Source: Embiotoca jacksoni
Lineage: Eukaryota > Chordata > Actinopteri > Embiotocidae
Assembly (NCBI GenBank): GCA_022577435.1
Contig: JAKOON010000007.1
Span: forward strand, 1,012,001-1,076,000
Length of the DNA: 64,000 nt
Direction of reading: 5' to 3'
The translations under genes were made by a program, and so were the position numbers. The notes under the pieces were generated by a model. That model worked only from the letters and a program-made list of their open reading frames with translations, was not told where the DNA came from and made no database searches. Below, one piece after another: positions 1-12,092 of this stretch; position 1 is the stretch's first letter; the number at the start of each line of letters is the position of its first letter.

Positions 1-766
1 CATCAATCACCCCGACAGGAGCAGACCTCGGGCCCAGCGTGGCCTAAATGCTGCGGAGCCCGGGGCCCGTGGCGATATGTTGTGGGTACAGCTTGGTCAG
101 GCTGGGAAATTTAAAAAACAAAACAAAAACCTGGTGGAGATCTTACCTGCCACCTCGGCAAAGAGCAAATAATGATATTTTGTGGTGCCTTTTATTTTTT
201 TCAAGTGGATTTAGGACCGGCTTTGCTTTTTTTTTTTTTTTCCCTTTTTTGCCTCCTCTCACGAGGCTTTGTTGTGTTTTAGGTTTTAGTTTTTTTTTTC
301 CCTCTTTTGTCAGCCGTTCTGTTGTTTCTCTTGCCAGAGCTGCGATTTTCTTTATTTATTTATTTTTTTTACTCGACCAATTTGTCAACTTTTATGATTC
401 AAAATAACTTCACACACGAGACATTTCACAGTTAACTGCTGCTGAAAAGCATTACAAAATGAAATCAAAAGACAACGCGAGCGACTGGCCTGGACCACGA
501 GCAGGCCGCGGAGAGTAAAAGGCAGCGAGCGGGTTAATGCTGATTGTTGCTGTTTGCTTTGCCTTTAAAGCGCTCTAACTCTCTGCTTGACAATACACAT
601 GCCCGGATTCCACCACGGGGCCAAACAGTTATGGAGAGCCTACTCGGTATTTTCACTCGGAAAGAAAACAAACGTTGCAGCTCTTTTGCAACTTATTTTT
701 CACCACAGATATGATTTGCTGGCCGGGCAGCGAGCTTCAGAGGCACGAATGCGAGCTTTTGATCTG

Positions 767-798
<32 letters not shown>

Positions 799-3285
799 GA
801 CGTTTTGGAGCCGGTGTACCCGCTCTGATCCCGTTCGAGCCTCCCTCCTCCCCTCCGGCTCGTTCTGCTGCGGAGGAAAAAAAAAAAAAAAAAAAAAAAA
901 AGAGGAGCGGTAGATTCCCACCCATCACAAAAAAAAAAAAGAAAACATGTTGGGCCACCAAACAGCAAAAGTGACATGTTCAATCATGTTCCTCCATTAC
1001 ATTCCTGACATTAGTAATCCAATCCTCCATTTTGCAGGAGGGAAATGCCACTGGCAATGTGAGATATTAAAGAAGGGATTATGGAAGTGGAGAAGTGAGG
1101 GGGTGGAGGAATTACTTATTTATTTTTTTCCGACACAAAAGTGTCTTGTTTGGAGATTAAAGCCTCCACTGCTCTATGACTAGTCCTGAGTAAATAGGAA
1201 GTGCAAGACCTGCCAGGTGCGAAATGTACGTTAGGAAACAAATTAATCTTGAACATAACGTCTGAACGCTTAGACGAGCCAGCGTGTGGGCATCTCCGCA
1301 GCAATCTGCACGCCCGGTACATTTCACAAGTATGAGCCGTGCAAATATTTAATTTTTTCCTAATGATGCCGAAGTCCGTGCACAGACTACTCCGCTCTGA
1401 ATAATTCAGGCCAGCGAGTCTGTGGGTGAGGTTTGTTGCGTTTTCTCTCGCCCCGAGAACTGCAGCGTGCGTGTTGGCTGACAAACTTACAGAACCAGAT
1501 AAGAGGATGCGCAGAAAGATAAGAAAAGGTGGCAGATGCACGAGCAGGTGTGCGACTCTTTTGTAACGAGAGCGCGGCGCCGAGCGAAGATTACCGCTGC
1601 CGTGCCAAACTGCAGCTCCAGAAGCTCGTGCAACTCCACAGATTCATCTACAAAAACGCCGAGGAGTCGTTATCTTCACTTCAAAAAGGGGGAATTCGGT
1701 CTGCGGAGGCATTTAAAAATACAGCATATGAATACATAAAGACGTAATCTATATTGACAAACATAACCCCGAAAAATCACTCGTCAAATTATGAAAGAGA
1801 AACCTTGAATGAGAAACATTTCAAATTAAGAAACAGAGTGGTATGAAGCCAGAAGATATTTTTTATCTTTGGCAGCTTAGTTATAATTATAACATCGGGA
1901 TCTCTGATTTATCCAACGTGGTATTTAAATGCTATGGTAGTCCCTGACGACCAAATGTGGATTCCTCATGCCAACTATAATATGGTGTTCCAGGTAATTA
2001 AACACATTTATTTTTAAAAACAAATCTGCCACATTGTCACTAAATGGTATTTTTAAGCCCTCACAAGACCATCTGTGCCATTTTACAACACTTCAAAAAA
2101 AAAAAAAAAAAATCTGAAAACCCCATCATCCATCCCATATGACAAAAAAACATAAACCCTTCATTTAAAAAAAAAAGGTTAAAATTGAAACTACTTCCTA
2201 CAATCGCAGCCCGTGTACAGTTAAAACTAAAAACCAGGGTACCAAAGGAAACGAAAGCAGAACTCTTCTGTTGTTTTTAGAGCTTCACTTATTGTAACCG
2301 CCAATCAACTAAACCGGACTTGATTTTATAATCAGTATGAAACAGATCCTGGAAAAGCCTTCCCAGATTTGCTTCTCTGACCGTCATCAGACACTTTGTA
2401 TACGAAGCTGGTTTCATGATGGGCCAGCCGGCATCTCATTTCCAAATTAAACCCCTCCAGGTTCTCTCTCTCTCTCTCTCGCTGTTGACTGACACCGCCC
2501 CTCCACCCCCCCGCCTCCTCCCCCTCGATGGCCTCGCGTTCCCCTCCGTTATACAACGAGCCGGAGCGTCTGGAATGTCATTCCACATGCATCACCAGCC
2601 TTTTTCACTCTGCTGGCCCGCGCGCAAGCCCACCGCCGCAGCCTCACATCCACTCTGCCATGTCTGTGTGAAACCAATGCTGGTTCCCTTAATCTGTACC
2701 CCTGGTCTGAGTTGGAGGAGGATGGAGGTTGGGTGGGCGGGCGGGTGGGGCGGGGTGTTGATGGTGGTGGGGTCTCCTCACTCCGTTAAGCCGTTTAACC
2801 GAGCAAGCGGTGAGAGGGCCTTGCCGGCTTTTTTTTTTTTTTTTTAACTCACCAGGACCTTTAAGAAGGACAAAGATTAAACTCTCCTTGGTTATGCAAG
2901 ACTATTTAGACCTAAAGGAGGAGGAGGAAGAGGAGGAGGAGGAGGACGTGAGTCTGAGGAGCGACTGGCTAAAGATTAGGTAAGAGTCAATGAAAACTGC
3001 AGCCAGGCGTGGAAAAAAGGTTTTTTACCAAACTTTCCTGTCAAGAGCCTGCAGCTGAACCGTCCAACCTAAACAAAATTCATCGATGGAGGACGGAGGG
3101 TGGGTGGGAGGGGGGGCGTGTTCGCACCGCACGCGCCGACCCTTTCGCCCCCTGTCACTTCGGAAATAGAAGCTGACACTGCAGCCAAGAATGTGGAATT
3201 GACTTGTGACTTTTGCTTCCAGAAATACACCGACATTGTGATGGCAAAAAAAAAAAAAGGAAACGGGCACCGAAGGAGAGGATTC

Positions 3286-3332
3286 AGAGAGAGAGAGGGA
3301 GAGGGAGGGAGGGGGAGAGAGAGAGAGAGAGA
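3286..3332 (+). repeat. (GA)n-rich purine tract
   Basis: Interrupted GA/GGGA repeats. Confidence 0.9.
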
Positions 3333-3964
3333 ATACACTAGCCGCGCTCAACTTCTCAAAGACACATCAATCAATCATCATCTTATCATTCATTCCTGAA
3401 ATACCATCCCCCCCCCCCACCCCAGCAGGAGCTCCCATCTTTGTTTTGGTTTCAAAGTTTGCCAAAAAGTTGTCCCCCCCACACCCCCACCTCCAAACAT
3501 GAAGCGCGCAAACACACCCCCCTTTTTACTGGCAGCACGCGCTCCTCACACTGACAAATCCAAAATAACATCAAAAGTCATGCTTCACATTCCAGACTTA
3601 AAGGTTTCCACCAACGCCTCCCGGCTCGGAGAGGAGTCCGATTTTTTTTTAGATTTTTTTATTTTTTATTTTATTTTTTTTAAGTTGCAACCCCAAAAAA
3701 AGCGCAGAGCTTCCAGTGAGCCCGAGGACTCGCGCGTTTCTAAAAAGGTAGAAGGAGTTAAAGGTTGTTTGCCGTATAGTCTGAACGCTCACCCGCGGAG
3801 TGACGCAGCCACCTGCTCCGATCAGAGGATCCCCTCCTTCTAAAATATCCCGTGTTTAGTCCAGAGAAAACCCGACAGGCACGTCCCAAGTCCCGAGACT
3901 TTGGTGCGACTGCGGCATATCGTCCTGCTGCTGTCTGAGATTTTGTGTGTGTGTGAGAACGGGA

Positions 3965-3990
3965 GTGTGTGTGTGTGTGTGTGTGTGTGT
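3965..3990 (+). repeat. (GT)n microsatellite
   Basis: About 13 perfect GT units. Confidence 0.95.
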
Positions 3991-6900
3991 CTCAAAATGT
4001 GTGTGTGGATCAGCTTCTGTCCAATGGCTCTGCCCCCTTTTCTCTCCCTTTGGCCCTCCCTCTCTGCGTAATGTGGTGCGTCGACTGCAACCAGCATTCC
4101 AGCGTACGACTCACTTCCTGCTACAGAGTTATGAGCATGAGGGTGGACTGCGTGTTCATGTGTGTGTTTTGTGGAGAGGTTGGTAGGTGTGTACAACTCG
4201 TCCTCCCTTTAAAGCAGACATTACTTACTGTATTGTCAGTTTCCAGTCAAGTCAGCTGAAATCTTCTAATTACTGAGCTCAGATTTATTTCATAACTTAC
4301 AGTCATGAGGTTTGAAACTCTAAACTTGCGTCGTCTAAACGTCTTGTTTGTCTAATGTGGTTTCAAAACTGGCTTTTAAAAAAAAAAAAAAAAAAAAAAA
4401 GTTTAAATGCCTCCTTTAAAATAGCACGATTTTATAGTATGTAGTTTTCCATAGAAAAGTTATTTTGCTTTGAAAATCCACAGTCGTTTAATATGCAAAT
4501 CAGTATCGATGCACGTGTGGTCCGATATAAACGTTTATTTTTTTACGGCACATAATCCAGAAAAAGATGTTTGAGGTATTTTAGAAAATGATTTTATTCG
4601 TGTCTTATTTTTTGTAACTATATTTAATACATACTCGGTGAAGTTCACGGGTTCAATGCACCGATGTCATTTTGGACAATAAAGTTTATTGTTAAACTGA
4701 ATTGTCTTACTTCCTAACGTTGGTATTGGCATTTGCCCGCCCCCCCTCCAAAAAAAAAAAAAAAAAATCCAGCATCAAAGGGGCTTTACAAATAAGCATG
4801 TAAAGTATTTTGGGTAAAATTACATACTTTTCTTTTTTTTTTTTGCTATACATGATGTAAAATTGTTGGAAATTCGCGTGTGCTTTTTGTACACGTGTCA
4901 CATGATCTGTCATCTCATCAAAATCAAACCGCAATGAAGAAAAAGTTCAAGCATTTGTTTCCCGCAGCTCTCTGAACACGCTTTCAGTTGTTTCTTTATA
5001 AAGGTTGCACTTTAAATTTTTGATGATATTTAGCTTTTTTGTTGTTGTTTTTTTGTTGAGCTTAAACGTACTCATTGTAAGTCGCGGTGGGCAAAAGGGT
5101 TTGCATAATGCATGAATGTGATGCAGAACAACCATCTCCTCCAGTTTTCCTATCTTTTTGGACCTCGGAGAGAAAGATACAAAGACAACGATGGTGAAAA
5201 CTGATGCAGCAGATGGTGAAATACCTCCGCCTCGTTCCTGCCAGGTAAAACGCTCACGTCTTGCAAACTGCACGGCCCCCCAATTATAGCACAGACTTTC
5301 TATTAAAAATTTAAATTCTCAAAGCCAAAGCCTGAATAACCCTGATGATATAATCAGTGTTGCTTTGTGGAGGAAATGTACGAGTCTTGACATCTCAAGA
5401 ACATACTGAGAAAATCTATTCAGCCTTATTTCTGCAAATTTCAAGAAGCCTGTTCACTTACAATCTGAACGTCAAACATAATCTCACTTTTTGTTTATTT
5501 TAAACAAATGATTGGCAGGCAGTCAGTGATTTGTGAATGGATTTATTACTGATCTTCATGTGAATCGCTGTTGGCAACAACTACAAAATAGAAACGATTT
5601 TTGTTTTTCTTTTTAAATGTGTTGTTGCTCTAAACTGCAGAAAAGAGTCACAGCACATAAATGTTCAATCAAAATATCATAAGCATGAAATGTGTAGCTG
5701 TCATGAGTATCGTTTTCAGCCATAAGAGCAGTAAAAATCCCATTTTAGGGCCATTAGTGTTCCACAGACTTTACAGCATGTCAGCGGTACTGAAAAAAAA
5801 AAAACACGAGACAGATTTGTATTTACGCAATTAAAGAATAAATTATCACCGGATGGTTTTGTCACCGCCGGTCACAGATGAGTCTGCTCGGCTGTCGAGA
5901 AATTGTATTTATTTTATTTTTTTACCAGCAGCTCGCAGGAACAAATGTGATGAGGGTGAATTTCCTCTGCTAACTTTGAACCCCGGTTGCTGATTCAGTG
6001 GAGGATGTGTGGTTTTTGCTTCGGTTAGCCAAGAGACATCAGGACCGCTGATCTGGGGGTGGGGGGGGGGATGGGCGGAGTTGTGGAAGGTGAAGTCCTG
6101 ACAATGACTGTGACTGCACGAAGCACCACGGCGGGAAGGGAAGTGAAATCGGTAGGGGGGTAAATAAAGTGCGCCATCGAGGTGGAAGTTACCACTTCTG
6201 TACAGTAAAACTGGACACTAAAAATATTCCAGTATGTTCATGACAAGAACAGGTGACAACGTTTACACGCCTGACTAGATTTCTGTCCACCGTTACGAAC
6301 CACATAATCTACGCCGCTAACTTTACGGCAACTTTTCCGAAAGAAAATTCACCCCATCACACCACAAACAGCTCTGTGTCACATGTCAGGGGATGAAAAC
6401 CAGGAGATTCTTTTACAAGAACTAATCAAATAATACCTTTAACAAGTACCACAATCAGCCCAATTATACGACCCGACCAACAGATGTGGGACATCTGGAA
6501 AGTAAATGAAAATCGGCTGCAATGATTGCTGTTTTTTTTTTATCCTGCGGAGCGTGATGCAGCGGAAGACAACCAATGCAACAGATGATTAAAAGACATT
6601 TTCTAAATAAAAAAAAAAAATGTCTCCCCCTCGTCTCTCCCGGTTTGATCACTTCCACGACGTGTTTCCATGATGCTGACAAAACGGGAGCACAAAAACA
6701 TTCATGGCGAAGCAAAACAAGAATGTTTTTGCATTTGACTGACACGGTCTAGTTTTAGCAAAGCAATCGTATCCGAGGGCGAGTTACAATGAACGGCCAT
6801 TTCTAAAACTGTGTTGCATACATCCGCATTAGTTATGCATATCATGTGACTAAGGTCAGGAATTGTCAAAAAAAATTCATAACTTGACTTTGATAGCAAT

Positions 6901-7794
6901 TTTAATTCTTTGATTATTTTTTTGATACTCATTTTCTAAAATCCATTTTAAGAAAAATCCATTTTAAATTACCCATTACAGTACAAATCATTTGTTTTCA
7001 TGCGGTTTGGACGGGTGTGTGTGTGTGTGGGAGGGGGGGGGGGGGCGTAACCCGAGTGGTTTTCTGTAGCTTTCAGGAACAGATGTCCCATAAACACCTT
7101 ACTGGCAAGTGATTGCGAGTTCACTGAATTCCTCACCAGCTATCAATAGACAGTAGTTAGTCATCTGTAACCAGGGAAGCGTCCGGTCGCTGCAGCACGC
7201 GCAACTCAAAATGTGTGGCCAAAAAAATGTGTTTGAAAACAGTAAAACGAGGCCTTTTAAATGTAAGATTTACTGACCTAAGTCGAACATTTCATTCTCG
7301 TGGGCCGCCCAAGTAAAGGCTCGCTGGCGGTGACAACATTTTCCTCCTTTTTTGGCGCTCGATGACGCGCCATTTTTTGATAGTGGATGGTACAGAAACA
7401 ATTCATTTGTTCCCCCACGCCCCCAAAAAAAGTACCATTCGTTACCCAGCTCAACATGTCAAACTGTCGAGTCCATCCCCGGCCCCCTTAGCAGTCTCTT
7501 CTATCATCAAAGATGGAGCGCCGGTGGTCGGTCGAGGTCTGACTTTTAGTAAACCCCGTCTTCCTGACCGTATATATATATCTATTAGAGCATGTGCCTG
7601 TAATGGTTTAAATCCGTCACCCGTTTATCTATCTATTTTTATTTTTTTTATTTGGGTGTATTGGATTTCACACTGGCCTCTGGGTTAAATAAGGCGCAGA
7701 GCTCGAGCTTCTTCACTTAATGACTGAGTCATTCATCTTCCTCCTGGATCAAATCTCACTACAGCTACCGGGGAGGGGGAGGGAAAGGGGGAGA

Positions 7795-7817
7795 AAGAGA
7801 GCGAGAGAGAGAGAGAG

Positions 7818-7855
<38 letters not shown>
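7795..7855 (+). repeat. (GA)n microsatellite
   Basis: About 60 bases of GA with two C interruptions. It produces the spurious SLSLS frame on the other strand. Confidence 0.95.
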
Positions 7856-7856
<1 letters not shown>

Positions 7857-9003
7857 ACTTGGAGAGTGATGGAGACATATCAGGTTTTCAACCTTTCTGC
7901 CAGTGTAGATATGAGCAGCCATTTCTGGGCAGGGCCTGTCTGAAACCCAATTCCACCACATCTTTAAAAGCTTCAGGAAGTCCCGCTGGACTGCATTCAG
8001 TTCCTCGTGTCACAACCAATTTCCCCTCCGAGTAATTTTGCCCTCACTGTTTCTCCTCTTTATAGACTAGGTGAGGCAGTCTAGGTTATTTATTTGTTTT
8101 TGTCTTTGTATTGACTCAAAACTGCCTAAATGAAAAGAAAAACAACAAAATCCAAGCATAAAGGAAGAAAATGAGACAACACAGCAACGGTTTAGGCTTC
8201 GAGAAGCTGCTAACGAGGAAACACTTTAACGCATGTTATATATGTATATATATATAAAACACTGTGATAAAAGATACCGTGACTATAAAGAAGTCCTCTG
8301 GCGCCGTGACTGGGAATACAACCCGACCACTGCTGTCAAGAAATACGTTTTATTCTCCTCCTTTTGTATTCTACAACTGAACGTGTACAGTGTCATTCAA
8401 GAGCCGAGTGAGTTTCGTGACCCAGAAGTCCTTGAAACCGTGAGTCAGAGTGCGCCTTTGTGAAAGTGTCGTTTCAAAAAGCGTCTGCTCGTCACCGGGG
8501 AAATAGGTCTTGCTTCGTTTCCCTCAAAAAGTCAGGATTTTTTTTTTTTTTTTTTTTAACACTGCAGTAGTTTACGCTATACCTCATATTGTCACTAATT
8601 TATCACATTTTTAACAGTATGGCTCAAAATTTGCTCATGTCAGTTTTATGTGTACAAATTCTCTGAATATAATTTGTTTTTTATCATGTTTTTTTTTTAT
8701 ATCAAACTATTATCAAAATAATTTGTAGCAAAAAAACAACCTTTCTGACTGTACTGGGGATGGGACACAATTTTCCAATATTTGAATAGTTGCTATAGTT
8801 TAAAAAAAAAATCGATCAGCATAAGCGACTATCGTTCTTCCTTCTTTCCCCTGTTTTCACCGGCGCCTGGTTGTATTGCGTAACTCCTGTTAGGAAGTGG
8901 CTGTAATGCACCTAAAATCTGTCCGCCAGCCGACATTAAACAACATAAAGAGAAGAAGAATCACGTTGCTCCCATAAAATAAATAAATATAAAAGTGGAC
9001 GTA

Positions 9004-9120
9004 GCTGCTGGCTCTTAAAAAAATGACACAGATGCGAAAGTGCCTTAAGCTGCGATACCACCGGGTGCCACTAGAGGTCGGCTCCAAAACGCCTCCGGCT
9101 CCATAGACTCCCATTCAACA
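9004..9120 (-). repeat. dispersed repeat, copy A (minus strand)
   Basis: Its reverse complement shares GAGCCGACCTC, CGGTGG, TCGCAGCTTAA and GCACTT in the same order and spacing with 62775-62856. It includes the block ending CCATTCAACA on the plus strand. This looks like a dispersed teleost repeat; boundaries and family are uncertain. Confidence 0.65.
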
Positions 9121-9887
9121 AATCTCATAAAATTCTCAGTCAGTAAAATTTCTCCACGAGTTATCCCGGTGTTGTCAGCTAAAGTCGCTCCTTGTTATTA
9201 GTTTTCTGACCGTCCATCTGAAAACAACCCCGTCATTAACTGGAAAATAAACTTCAAAAAGCTGTGTTTTTGGGGGCGGGTCCGTTTGATTGACAGGCCC
9301 GTGGTCAAAAGGAAACCAACATTGAGAGCGAGAGATGGGATGCACATCTTGGTTATAAAGTTTAAAAGACTTTTTTGTTTGTTTTTTTTTACTCAATAAC
9401 ATCATCCAACTTCTCGTCTTTGTTGGCGAGAAGAAACGGTCATTATTCGCGCAACCACGAGAGGTTGTCGTCAAGAAAATGTACGAATACGTTGTTCCGA
9501 GCGCTTCAAAGGCGGCTGACGAGAACCGTGTCGCAACTGAGGTGTGTTTTTTTTATTGTCGTCGTTATAAACGGCGGCTCGGCGCTGACTCGCATTGCGT
9601 GTCGTTGTGTGTAGACAAGCGTGCGCCGTCTGCGCAATTAGTGCCAGTTTATCCCGTTTTGATCTGGTCGCTCGCGTGACTACCCCCTCGACGACGACGT
9701 CAAAATTCACGCACGGAGTGTAAAAAACGTCTCGATGCGCACTTGATGTATAATTCAGAGCGGGAGATGGAAATATGACAGTCTTGTACGGAGCAGCCCA
9801 GAACATCTGAGCTAATTATCAATCTCTCGCAGCAGCGTGGATCCCTACGAAAGGCTTCTTTTGCAACATTATGCTTAGTAAACACTT

Positions 9888-9947
9888 TCGGGGGGGTGGG
9901 TGGGGTGGGTGGGTGGGGTGGGTGGGGGGCGGCGGGGGCTTCTTCTC
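9888..9947 (+). repeat. G-rich GGGTG repeat, G-quadruplex-prone
   Basis: Alternating GGGTG and GGGGTG units run into GGGGGGCGGCGGGGG. More than eight runs of three or more G occur in under 60 bases, well above the four needed for a quadruplex. Confidence 0.85.
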
Positions 9948-12008
9948 CTCTGTGACTGCGGCCAGGCATTTGCTTTAATCTGCCAATACCTGCAAATCCC
10001 TCCGTCCGGCATCCCACACACACACACACTTTCACCTTGGCAAAACTGAAAAGGTTATATTTAAAGGGGGCGGGTGGGGGGGAGATGGGGGTGGGGCACA
10101 CCAGTTGTTTTTTTTTTGGCACATTTCCGACGGAGTCTTCCGTTTTAAATGCCCCCCCCCATGTTCATGCAGAACCCGGAGACTGACCGCTGTCGACCCC
10201 CTCTCCACCCTGCCAACCACCCCCGCCCCCAGCCCCCCCCAATCCGTTCATCTCCGCAGGCTGAAATGACGGCCTCCAGCTCCGAGTGGCCGTAGGTGTG
10301 TTATGCAAGCCTCACGGATGAAAAAGATCATTGTTTTCCAGACGCCCACGGAGATGGTTCATGTAACAGATCCACTTGTGAAATCGCATCTTTTTAACAT
10401 TTGGGTCTTGGCTTCGGGAGGTGGTGATCGCTGCTGTGAGCTGGGGGGGAGGGGGGGAGGATATTAAATCCTCTGAAGGTGCCGTAAATAATTATCATCC
10501 TTCATGGAGGTGAGACTCGCTCTCCGCCGCCCCTCGTTCTTCAAACGCTACGCAAATACTCAGCAAAAAAAATATGTGTTCCTTTGTACAACAGATCTCA
10601 TCAGGACAAAAAAAAAAAGAAGGAATTACATGTAAATCTTTAGATGTTCAGAGAGACGTCAAAGCTTTTTAAATGAGAAATAGAAGAAAAAAAAAAAAAT
10701 TCCCATCAAGGTTGCTGACACTACAATCAAAGTAAGTGATGGCTGTCCAAAAGTTTCAAAATGGCAAGACTTATGTTAATTTGTGTTACTTTAATTCCCC
10801 CTATTTAAAGATTACACTACGATGTAGCTGTATAGAACTATAAAGACATTGGTAAGTGTTTAGTGGTGTAGGCGCCACATATTTTTTGTGCAATTCTAAC
10901 TTCTCGCCTCTGGAAGAGTCGGTAATATATTTACGTAGGAGTAAATATGTTCTGATATTTAATTGGTACACTTGTAAGAGAACGTTTGTTTGGTTGAACT
11001 GTAAATTGAGTGTAATTTTAACCAAACGGACATCATGTCCTTCCGGTGGACTTTTTTTTTTTTTTTTTCTTCCTCGGGGAGTTGCACACTTTCAGTTTTA
11101 GCCACATCCTGTACGCGAATGTAAGTTGTAAAGAAAATGTAAAGACGACGAGATCAAAATCTAGTATATTTCTGGACTGTGTACGAGATGCGAGTGGGCT
11201 TTTAATTTGAAAACAAATAAATAAGGCTTTTAATTTGAAATGAATACAGGAGGCACTTAATCGTCCAATGGTGACACGGTGCGCTAAAATGCCGTACCTT
11301 TATCACTCACTCAGTAACATATATTTGCATTTATCGGTCATTTAGACTCGCGTGTATCGTTCGGTAATTCCCGTGTGCATTTTCATTCTGTTCTTTTCTA
11401 TCTTTTCATTCTGGACGATTTCGTTAAAGATCATCGGTGCGAGAGAAACCATGCGACGGCTTTGAATTGCAGTTGTGTTGATGTCGTTTCCCAGGCGACC
11501 TCCTCTGCGGTGCACCGGAATATCTTTTTGTAATATTTAGTGCAAATTACATTTAAAATGATTTTGAAGTAATTCATTTGTACTTTTCTGACGATATAGA
11601 GTATAGAGTTGGCAGCAGTGTTTTTCTTTAGTGACAACATAAATTAAATCTGTTTTTTGTGACCAAAAAAAAAAATAGAAAACGGAAATCTGATAAGCCT
11701 TGTTTTATAACATTTGATACTTGCTCTGCAAACAGTATGCAAAAAAAAAAAAAGTTGGTGGAAAAGAAAGGAATCATCACTGTTTACTCCTGAGGACAAG
11801 AGCAAGCTGATAGGAGGGAAAACAAACTTTTTTTTTTGAAAAAGCAAATTAAAGTTGACTCATTTCTTGCCAGTCCTGGATTAAGTTTTTTTTAATTTTT
11901 TTTTTTTATCTTCCTCTCTCTGATCAAACTCAAGGGAGGAAGCTGCTCGCGTGTTATTTGCCAAGGTCAAGACTTCAAACGGCGCCTGAAAGGGCCCGAT
12001 GATCTTAC

Positions 12009-12092
12009 CTGCTTCTGGGCAGGAACATGGACTCCTTGATGAAAACGGAGCCGGACAACAGGATGTACCAGCAGCTGCCAATGTCGTCGGGG
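12009..12092 (-). CDS. rapgef2: rapgef2 coding exon 4 (first cyclic-nucleotide-binding-like domain)
   Basis: The 84-nt exon lies between acceptor gttttccag and donor AG|gtaaga. It completes Tyr66 and encodes PDDIGSCWYILLSGSVFIKE then SMFLPRS, plus two bases of a Ser codon. This is the beta-barrel strand pattern W-Y-I-L-L-S-G-S-V typical of the cNMP-binding fold. RAPGEF2 is known not to depend on cAMP in the way EPAC does. The next exon, expected to begin with FGKR, was not found in the remaining 12 kb. Confidence 0.97.

Larger units (their letters stand above)
1..12008 (-). other. rapgef2: rapgef2 intron 4 (partial, left end not in window)
   Basis: This stretch holds no exon I could recognise on either strand. 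The longest open frames are low-complexity (poly-F, poly-K, SLSLS from GA repeats) or lack any domain. It contains A/T homopolymers, (GA)n and (GT)n microsatellites, a G-rich repeat near 9.9 kb and one copy of a dispersed repeat at about 9.0-9.1 kb. I searched for the expected continuation of the cNMP domain (FGKR, then CECIVLEPSEM) and did not see it. Confidence 0.8.

Noticed and set aside
1116..1541. Minus-strand frame containing ILLSGSV, as in the RAPGEF2 cNMP-like domain
   Set aside because: The match is six or seven residues only. The flanking residues do not fit the domain, splice sites are missing, and the genuine ILLSGSV exon is at 12009-12092.
2332..2556. Minus-strand ATG at 2416-2418 beginning MKPASY as the short-isoform first exon of rapgef2 (expected MKPLAIPANHG)
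   Set aside because: Agreement ends after three residues, and no donor site follows at the right place.
4640..4720. GGTTCAATGC with a downstream AATAAAG tail as a tRNA-derived SINE
   Set aside because: There is only a B-box-like decamer; no A-box at the right spacing or cloverleaf could be found.
6310..6345. Minus-strand FGKV sequence as a possible start of rapgef2 exon 5
   Set aside because: The residues after FGK do not match the expected continuation, and a stop follows within 10 codons.
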